Positions 56,905-62,099 of a stretch of 62,099 nucleotides of DNA are shown here, one piece after another. The DNA is taken from assembly GCA_902634775.1 (NCBI GenBank), contig CACPLG010000008.1, positions 1 through 62,099 of the forward strand, given 5' to 3'. The DNA is from an uncultured Pelagibacteraceae bacterium. GTDB lineage: Bacteria; Pseudomonadota; Alphaproteobacteria; Pelagibacterales; Pelagibacteraceae. The notes beneath the pieces were generated by a model. The model saw only the letters and a list, made by a program, of their open reading frames with translations. It was not told the DNA's origin and did not search any database. The number at the start of each line of letters is the position of its first letter. Positions within the stretch are counted from its first letter, which is position 1. A program made the translations under genes and the position numbers.

Positions 56905-57962
56905 TAATTGAATAAAGCTTTTATAAAAGGCCACTTTGGCATTTTTGATATTATTGATAAGTCTTGAAAAATATTACTTTTATTTGAGAGAAATTTTATA
57001 CTTGTTTCCGAGTTAGAATTAAAGATTTCAAAAAAAATATTTGGCATTCTTTGAGCATTCTTTTTCAACACTCTTAAAAATATTTTATCAAGAATTTCAT
57101 ATTTTTTTCCAATATTGTAAGTTTTTAAACTATCTAAATTTTTAACAATATATTTACAATGTTCTTGAATATTCAAAAAAGTATATCCAGTACTTAACCT
57201 TGTCATTTTACCTGCTGTTCCGATATTAATTTTTTTTTCACCGTTTAAATTTGTAGGATAAAATAATGGAATCTGTCCTTTTTCTTTATAAATAATTTTG
57301 TAATTTTTAATCTTAAGAATATTTTCAATATATTCCTTAATCTGAAAATCATAGTCTTTTTCTGAAGGATCTTTCATATTTGATAGCCAAGTTGTTTCAA
57401 TTAAAGCTTTATTTTTTGAAAACGGAAGAGTGTAAAAAAAATGAACGCTACTTTTTTGGTCACAATCAAAATCCATTAAATTAATTATAGAATCATCAAA
57501 TATATTCTTATCCGTTTCAATTTCATAACCTCCAAAATGTTGCCAAAGGTCATTTTCATTTGAATTTATTTTAGGAACACTATTAAATACGTATGAATTT
57601 TCTGTATTTACATCCTCCTTATTTTTGAAGAAATGAATATTTTTATTTGCTTTAAGTTTGTTCAAAGTTTTTATGTAAAATAGACCACTGTCAATAGATT
57701 GATATGGTAGACTTTCACATTCAATCTGCTTTGATTTATTGGGAATATTAATTGAAAAAGAATCCCAACTTTTAATCACACAATCTTCAAAATTATGTGG
57801 AAATGTTTTCCAAAAAGACCATGTTTTATCTCTTTGGTATTCAGTTCTAGGCTCAATAATAGCTAAGGTTTTATCACTTAACTTGTTATTAATTTCAAGC
57901 TCGTAAGCTAAGGAGAGACCAGCGCAACCGCCACCAATTATTGTATAATCAAATTCTTTCAT
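56904..57962 (-). CDS. crtY: lycopene beta-cyclase (CrtY type)
   Basis: CrtY cyclises both ends of lycopene to give beta-carotene. The 352-residue flavoprotein starts with the dinucleotide-binding motif DYTIIGGGCAGLSLAYEL and the cyclase motif RDKTWSFWKT near residue 50. It also has LPFSKNKALIETTWLS and IGTAGKMTRLSTGYTFLNIQ. It is slightly shorter than enterobacterial CrtY. It overlaps crtB by 14 bp and blh by 1 bp, so the three products are translationally coupled. Confidence 0.92.
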   Translation of the reverse strand: MKEFDYTIIGGGCAGLSLAYELEINNKLSDKTLAIIEPRTEYQRDKTWSFWKTFPHNFEDCVIKSWDSFSINIPNKSKQIECESLPYQSIDSGLFYIKTLNKLKANKNIHFFKNKEDVNTENSYVFNSVPKINSNENDLWQHFGGYEIETDKNIFDDSIINLMDFDCDQKSSVHFFYTLPFSKNKALIETTWLSNMKDPSEKDYDFQIKEYIENILKIKNYKIIYKEKGQIPLFYPTNLNGEKKINIGTAGKMTRLSTGYTFLNIQEHCKYIVKNLDSLKTYNIGKKYEILDKIFLRVLKKNAQRMPNIFFEIFNSNSETSIKFLSNKSNIFQDLSIISKMPKWPFIKALFN

Positions 57963-58797
57963 CTATGTTAATTTCTAAGCCAATTTCATTATGTTCTTCA
58001 TTTCTGTAATAATTATCTGATTGAATAAATAATAATCTAAAAAAATCAAAAATACTTAAAATAGTTTGAACGATTTTGCCAGTTTTAGTAACATAAATTT
58101 TTCCAGATCGATTATACTCCTCAATGTCTCCTTTTTTTATGATTTTATAACCAATCTCTCTATAAACTCTGCGAGCGACTAATATAGCGAAACGGCACTT
58201 AATTGGAATTTCTCTAATTGAATTAAAACAACTATTATAAAACAAATCTGCAGTAGTGATTGTATTTTTAATATTTGAAAGATCATGCTTAATATATTCT
58301 CTGTTTTTTTTTCTATCTTCTATTACATCTCTAGAAATATTAGTAAGCTGCATCGCTATCCCTAGATCAATTGCAGATTTCAAAGCTGTTTTAGATTTTA
58401 CTTTAAGAATTTTTGCCATCATCAAGCCTACTGTTCCAGCCACTCTATAAGAATATACTAGCAGCTCTCTTTTAGATTTTAATTCTATTTTTTCTTTTAA
58501 ATCAGACTCAATACCATCAAAAAGATCGAGAACAATTTTTTCTGATACATCGAAGTTTTTAATTATGCGATGTATCTTTTTGATACTATCGTTTTCGAAG
58601 TTGTGGTTAATAAAGTCATTTTTATAGTTAAGGAACTTCTTCTTTTTAATCTCTAAAGATATTTCTTCATCAGCAATATCGTCTAATATTCTACAAAAAT
58701 CATATAGGTCAGATCCATTTTTATAAACATCGCTAGGCAAGAAAAATCCAGCCCAGCTAAAAGACTTTGCATGAATTGATAAAAGATTATTCACCAT
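57949..58797 (-). CDS. crtB: phytoene synthase
   Basis: CrtB condenses two geranylgeranyl-PP to phytoene. The 282-residue protein has both aspartate-rich motifs: DDIAD at 39-43 in YDFCRILDDIADEE and the second in QLTNISRDVIEDRKKNREYI (around residue 150-170). SFSWAGFFLP is near the N-terminus. The substrate-making GGPP synthase is not in the window. It shares one base with the crtI stop codon upstream and overlaps crtY by 14 bp. Confidence 0.94.
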   Translation of the reverse strand: MVNNLLSIHAKSFSWAGFFLPSDVYKNGSDLYDFCRILDDIADEEISLEIKKKKFLNYKNDFINHNFENDSIKKIHRIIKNFDVSEKIVLDLFDGIESDLKEKIELKSKRELLVYSYRVAGTVGLMMAKILKVKSKTALKSAIDLGIAMQLTNISRDVIEDRKKNREYIKHDLSNIKNTITTADLFYNSCFNSIREIPIKCRFAILVARRVYREIGYKIIKKGDIEEYNRSGKIYVTKTGKIVQTILSIFDFFRLLFIQSDNYYRNEEHNEIGLEINIDERI

Positions 58798-60254
58798 TAA
58801 AGAATTTTATCTAAAACTTTTGCTGATGATAAAACTCCAGGCACACCAGCACCAGGATGTGTTCCAGCACCCACAAAATATAGTCCATCATAAATTTCTG
58901 ATTTATTATGAAATCTAAAATAAGCAGACTGTGTAAATTTTGGTTGAATTGAAAAGCCTGATCCAAATTTTGTGTTAAGATCTTTTTCAAAGTAATCGGG
59001 TGTTAAGTAGAAATCCTCTATTATGTTTTCTCTTAAATTTGGAAGCAAATCCTTTTCCATTTTATCAATTACTAAATTTTTAATTTTTTCACCACTTACC
59101 GACCAATTTATATCTGACTGATTATTAGGGACTGGAACTAGAACATAAAAACAATCACATCCATCTGGTGCCATCGAATTATCTGTTGCTGTAGGTCGAT
59201 GCAGATAATAGCTAATATCATCGTTAAGTTTCTTTTTATCAAAAATATCATCCAAATGTTCTTTGTATTTGTTACCAAACTTAATTGTGTGGTGAGCGAC
59301 ATCCTTATAAATTTTTTTAGTTCCAAAGTAATAAACAAATAAGCCCATTGAATAATCCATTCTTTTTCTCTTAAAGTTGAAAAAAAAATTCAGGTTTTTT
59401 TTATTCAGTAATCTCTCATAGACGTCGGGCGGATCAGCATTACAAACCACATTATTTGCAGAAATTTCATCATTGTTTTCCAATCGAATACCTTTAATTG
59501 TTTTTCCATTTGAAATAATTTTGTTCACCTCAAAGCCTTTTTTTATTTTTATATTTTCCTCATTCATTAACGTTTCAAGACCCTTAATTATATTTCCGGT
59601 TCCCCCCATCGAGTAATGAATTCCCCATTTCTTTTCTAAATAAAGTATTAAGCCATAAATCGAAGTTGTAGTGAAAGGATTACCACCCACAAGAAGAGGA
59701 TGCATGCTAAGAATTCTTCTTAGTTTTTCGTGTTTAACATATGATGACACAAGAGAATAAACAGATTTATAACTTTTTAATTTTAATAATGATGGAATTT
59801 GTTTCATCATGAAAAAAGGTTTCGTAAAGGGAACGTCTGAAAGTTCTAAATACCCCTTTTCAAAAATTTTTTTAGTGAAATTTACTAATTTGATATAACC
59901 TTTTAAATCATCTGGAGAAATTGCAGATATTTGCTTTTCCATCTCTTCTTCATTTCCTGAGTAATTGAATTTTGTGCCATCTTCAAAAACGAATTGATAC
60001 CAAATATCTAAAGGTTTTATGTTTAAATAGTCTTTTGGGTCTTTTCCAAATAGTTCGAACAACTCATATATCAGATAAGGTGCTGTAATTACTGTCGGTC
60101 CAGCATCAAATGAAAACCCATTCTTTCTAAAAATTCTTGCTCTACCACCCAAATCATTTTGTTTTTCAATTAAGGTCACCTCGTGGCCTTTTGCTCTCAG
60201 CCTAAGAGCTGCAGATATACCACCAAAACCTGAACCTATGACTATGGATTTCAT
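58797..60254 (-). CDS. crtI: phytoene desaturase (lycopene-forming)
   Basis: CrtI introduces four double bonds into phytoene to give lycopene. The 485-residue FAD protein begins SIVIGSGFGGISAALRLRAKG and continues GFSFDAGPTVITAPYL. It ends with the bacterial CrtI signature GLYFVGAGTHPGAGVPGVL. The length matches bacterial CrtI. It lies only 43 bp after atpF with no terminator visible between, so read-through from the ATP synthase genes is likely. It is the first gene of the crtI-crtB-crtY-blh run. Confidence 0.95.
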   Translation of the reverse strand: MKSIVIGSGFGGISAALRLRAKGHEVTLIEKQNDLGGRARIFRKNGFSFDAGPTVITAPYLIYELFELFGKDPKDYLNIKPLDIWYQFVFEDGTKFNYSGNEEEMEKQISAISPDDLKGYIKLVNFTKKIFEKGYLELSDVPFTKPFFMMKQIPSLLKLKSYKSVYSLVSSYVKHEKLRRILSMHPLLVGGNPFTTTSIYGLILYLEKKWGIHYSMGGTGNIIKGLETLMNEENIKIKKGFEVNKIISNGKTIKGIRLENNDEISANNVVCNADPPDVYERLLNKKNLNFFFNFKRKRMDYSMGLFVYYFGTKKIYKDVAHHTIKFGNKYKEHLDDIFDKKKLNDDISYYLHRPTATDNSMAPDGCDCFYVLVPVPNNQSDINWSVSGEKIKNLVIDKMEKDLLPNLRENIIEDFYLTPDYFEKDLNTKFGSGFSIQPKFTQSAYFRFHNKSEIYDGLYFVGAGTHPGAGVPGVLSSAKVLDKIL

Positions 60255-60297
60255 AACAATAATTTATATTTTTTTTCTAAAAATGTAAGAATTTATT

Positions 60298-60794
60298 TTA
60301 ATTTGAGCCGGCTTTTTTCAAAGCATCTTTAGCATCTTTTAAATTTTTTTGAAATAAATTGTCGAGCTTTGATTTTTCAATTGAATTTTTAATTAAATTT
60401 TCTGAAGCAGAGAATGCAACATCAACGGAAGTATTTTTAATTTCTCTAACTGCTTCATCCTTCATTTGTTTAATTTTGCTTAAAGATAGGTCTTTTTTGA
60501 TTTTAGCCGAGTTTTCAAACTTAAGCTCTAAATCACTCACCATTTTTTCAGAGTCACTTTTTGCCTGATCTATAATTTTTTTACTTTCCTTTACGGCTGA
60601 GCTTAATTTTGATTGAGAGTCTTCTAATAATTTTTTTGTTTCTATTCTTAACTTTTCACTTTCATCTAATTCATTTTTTATCTCAGAGATCTTTGTATCT
60701 AAAGCCTCATTTATTTTGGGATCTTAAAATAAATAAGAACTCCAAAAAAAATAACAAAAGATATAGCTACCCAAAAAGTTGAATCAAATTCCAT
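60298..60794 (-). CDS. atpF: ATP synthase Fo subunit b, interrupted by a -1 frameshift
   Basis: The ATG at 60794 opens a 27-codon frame encoding the b-subunit membrane anchor (EFDSTFWVAISFVIFFGV, ending FKIPK) and hits TAA at 60711-60713. The rest continues in the -1 frame: INEALDTKISEIKNELDESE, then EKLRIETKKLLEDSQSKL and on to the stop at 60298. Joining at the slippery site gives a continuous 165-residue protein ending KKAGSN, normal for this subunit. The b subunit is essential as the stator stalk, so either recoding occurs or one A is missing from the sequence. It overlaps atpF' by 11 bp. Confidence 0.85.
60714..60720 (-). other. C CCA AAA slippery heptamer within atpF
   Basis: On the minus strand the zero frame reads ATC CCA AAA TAA. 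The heptamer C CCA AAA fits X XXY YYZ, so tandem slippage by -1 re-pairs on CCC and AAA and continues ATA AAT GAG (Ile-Asn-Glu), restoring the b-subunit sequence. The stop codon immediately follows. No strong downstream stem-loop is evident by eye. Confidence 0.5.
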
Positions 60795-61371
60795 TTGTGC
60801 TCCTGCTCAATTTTTTAAGTTCTTCTTCAACTAAAGCAGAAACACTACTTTCATTTACATCAGTTCCAATTAATCTTTTAATGACTTCGTTGGTTATATT
60901 AGAAGCAATTGAGTTTATCTTTTTTGGTGAAGATAATTTTAACTCGATAATTTCTTTTTCAACATTTTGAATTTCTGAATTTAAGTCTTCATCAAGTTTC
61001 ATTTTTTTTTTGGTTATTTCAGAGACAACCTTTTCTCTTGCAGCCAACATTACCTCTTTAGCTTTGTTTTTACTTTTCGAAATTATCTCATCAAATTCTT
61101 TGAGATTTTTTTCACTTTGTTCTCTTTGTTTTTCAGCTGTCTCAATATTTTCCAAAATTTGCAATCTTCTCTGTTCTAAGTTTTTACTTATTCTAGGTAA
61201 GATAAATTTAGAAAGTACTAAAAAAAGGGTACCGAAAGTTATGGTTAACCAAAAAATTTGCGATACCCAAAATTCAGGATCTAATTGAGGCATTCCTCCT
61301 TTTTCTGCACTTTTAACTGCTACAGTACAGAATGAGAAACAAAAAATATTAAGTAAAATAATTTTTTTCAC
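60784..61371 (-). CDS. atpF': ATP synthase Fo subunit b'
   Basis: This 195-residue second stator subunit is found in photosynthetic and alphaproteobacterial ATP synthases with split b/b'. An N-terminal hydrophobic extension (KKIILLNIFCFSFCTVAV) precedes LDPEFWVSQIFWLTITFGTL, the membrane anchor (about 35-52). A long charged helix follows (about 55-180) with EQRRLQILENIETAEKQREQ. It dimerises with b to link Fo to F1. It overlaps atpF by 11 bp and is 6 bp after atpE. Confidence 0.94.
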   Translation of the reverse strand: MKKIILLNIFCFSFCTVAVKSAEKGGMPQLDPEFWVSQIFWLTITFGTLFLVLSKFILPRISKNLEQRRLQILENIETAEKQREQSEKNLKEFDEIISKSKNKAKEVMLAAREKVVSEITKKKMKLDEDLNSEIQNVEKEIIELKLSSPKKINSIASNITNEVIKRLIGTDVNESSVSALVEEELKKLSRSTNGI

Positions 61372-61377
61372 AATTAT

Positions 61378-61605
61378 TTAAAAAGCAAATAAAATTATCA
61401 AAGCTACAACAAGTCCAAACAACCCAGTGGCTTCAGCTAATGCGAAACCTAAAAGTAAATTTGGAAATTGTTTTTGAGCTGCAGATGGATTTCTCATAGC
61501 GCCAGATAGATAGTTACCAAAAATAATACCTATTCCTACTCCTGCTCCTGCTAGAGCAATTGCCGCTAATCCTGCTCCAATCATTTTTGCTGCTTCTAAC
61601 TCCAT
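61378..61605 (-). CDS. atpE: ATP synthase Fo subunit c
   Basis: This 75-residue proteolipid forms the rotor ring. It has two transmembrane helices with the glycine-rich first helix (AGLAAIALAGAGVGIGIIFG), the polar loop RNPSAAQKQFPN, and the ion-binding Glu58 in ALAEATGLFGL. The residues around it are of the proton type, not sodium. A strong AAGGAGGATAAT precedes the ATG, suited to high expression for the multi-copy ring. It lies between atpB and atpF'. Confidence 0.98.
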   Translation of the reverse strand: MELEAAKMIGAGLAAIALAGAGVGIGIIFGNYLSGAMRNPSAAQKQFPNLLLGFALAEATGLFGLVVALIILFAF

Positions 61606-61621
61606 ATTATCCTCCTTATGA

Positions 61622-62099
61622 TTAATGGTGTAAATTTAACGCATCATTTAAATAAATGCATGTTAAAATTGCAAAAACATAAGCTTGAAGAAAAGCAACT
61701 AATATCTCCAAACCTGTTAATGCAACTGAAAAACTCAGTGGAAGCCATCCACCGACAATTCCAAGACTTACTACAAAGCCTCCGAATACTTTCATCATTG
61801 TATGTCCCGCCATCATATTTGCAAACAATCTTACTGATAAACTGATGGGTCTACTTAAATAAGAAATAATTTCTATAACTACTATTAGTGGTAACAAGAC
61901 AGCTGGTACTCCGCTGGGTACAAAAAGTTTTAAATAGCCAAATCCATGTTTAATAAATCCGATAATTGTCACCCCAATGAAAATAAATGCTGCTAAAACA
62001 AATGTCACAATTATGTGGCTCGTTACTGTAAAAGAGTAGGGGATCATACCGAACATATTACAAAAAAGAACAAACATAAAAAGTGAAAATATAAATGAA
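61622..62099 (-). CDS. atpB: ATP synthase Fo subunit a (5' part beyond window end)
   Basis: The frame remains open to the window edge, and the ATG at 62077 is internal (upstream residues SFIFSLF continue the family sequence), so the N-terminus lies outside. The visible part has [17 protein letters not shown] and the essential arginine in [18 protein letters not shown], which interacts with c-ring Glu58. The C-terminal helix is [20 protein letters not shown], followed by NDALNLHH. It forms the proton half-channels. It is followed by atpE after a 16-bp gap. Confidence 0.96.
   Translation of the reverse strand, partial: SFIFSLFMFVLFCNMFGMIPYSFTVTSHIIVTFVLAAFIFIGVTIIGFIKHGFGYLKLFVPSGVPAVLLPLIVVIEIISYLSRPISLSVRLFANMMAGHTMMKVFGGFVVSLGIVGGWLPLSFSVALTGLEILVAFLQAYVFAILTCIYLNDALNLHH

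Noticed and set aside
60298..60543. An independent 81-residue protein starting at the ATG at 60543
   Set aside because: The frame is open for 57 further codons upstream with b-subunit sequence, so this ATG is an internal methionine of atpF.

Overview
The window is very AT-rich (about 30% GC by eye), densely packed, and codes on both strands with overlaps or gaps of a few bases. It contains no insertion sequence, prophage, CRISPR array, rRNA or recognisable tRNA gene. Gene content points to an alphaproteobacterium of the SAR11 clade (Candidatus Pelagibacter-like): the coxB-coxA-ctaB-ctaG-coxC-surf1 order, DUF2093, DUF3035 and DUF6134 proteins, split ATP synthase b/b' subunits, and a short crtI-crtB-crtY-blh retinal cluster typical of marine proteorhodopsin bacteria. 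The species assignment is inference; no database search was possible.

Layout. 1-3.6 kb: end of amgK, then murU (peptidoglycan sugar recycling), gpmA, a VanZ-like protein, a secreted nuclease and a lytic-transglycosylase-like lipoprotein. 3.6-8.8 kb: an RND pump with a short adaptor, a sulfurtransferase and msrA. 8.8-14.1 kb: a DMT transporter, a 3-methyladenine DNA glycosylase, a GT17 glycosyltransferase, a purine phosphoribosyltransferase facing a purine permease, a small lipoprotein and hsp20. 14.2-21 kb: oligopeptidase B, a membrane DnaJ protein, a heptosyltransferase-like enzyme, a DapA-family aldolase, cyclopropane fatty acid synthase and a strongly basic coiled-coil protein. 21-24.4 kb: a RamB/ScfR-like regulator divergent from isocitrate lyase, with tandem TTTGTAAA sites and a 53-codon gene between them. 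24.4-29 kb: small membrane proteins and groES-groEL. 29-43 kb: a HAD protein, ribF, ileS, lspA, a DUF3035 lipoprotein and pgi on the plus strand; rsmD, purD, the lipid A/LPS block (lpxL-like, lpxK, waaA, msbA) and ubiA on the minus strand. 43.5-46.8 kb: quinone oxidoreductase, pirin, HAD type II and rsmE. 46.8-53.7 kb: the aa3-type cytochrome oxidase operon ending in thrC. 53.7-62.1 kb (all minus strand): atpB-atpE-atpF'-atpF, crtI-crtB-crtY-blh, ispH, thrB and rnhA, colinear and close-packed.

How the parts work together. The right end is a bioenergetic block: cytochrome oxidase pumps protons, the Fo genes use the gradient, and crtI/B/Y plus blh make beta-carotene and cleave it to retinal, presumably for a proteorhodopsin encoded outside the window. 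IspH supplies the isoprenoid precursor. The aceA region is a self-contained glyoxylate-shunt control unit.

Most notable observations: (1) atpF is split by a -1 frameshift exactly at a canonical slippery heptamer C CCA AAA followed by a stop; it is either recoding or a one-base sequence error. (2) hsp20 has a sigma-32-like promoter followed by a two-hairpin leader whose second hairpin masks the Shine-Dalgarno with a UUGCU motif and a central G.G mismatch, as in ROSE RNA thermometers. (3) Tandem TTTGTAAA operators and a small gene lie in front of aceA. (4) A possible small RNA of about 120 nt lies between psiE and groEL.
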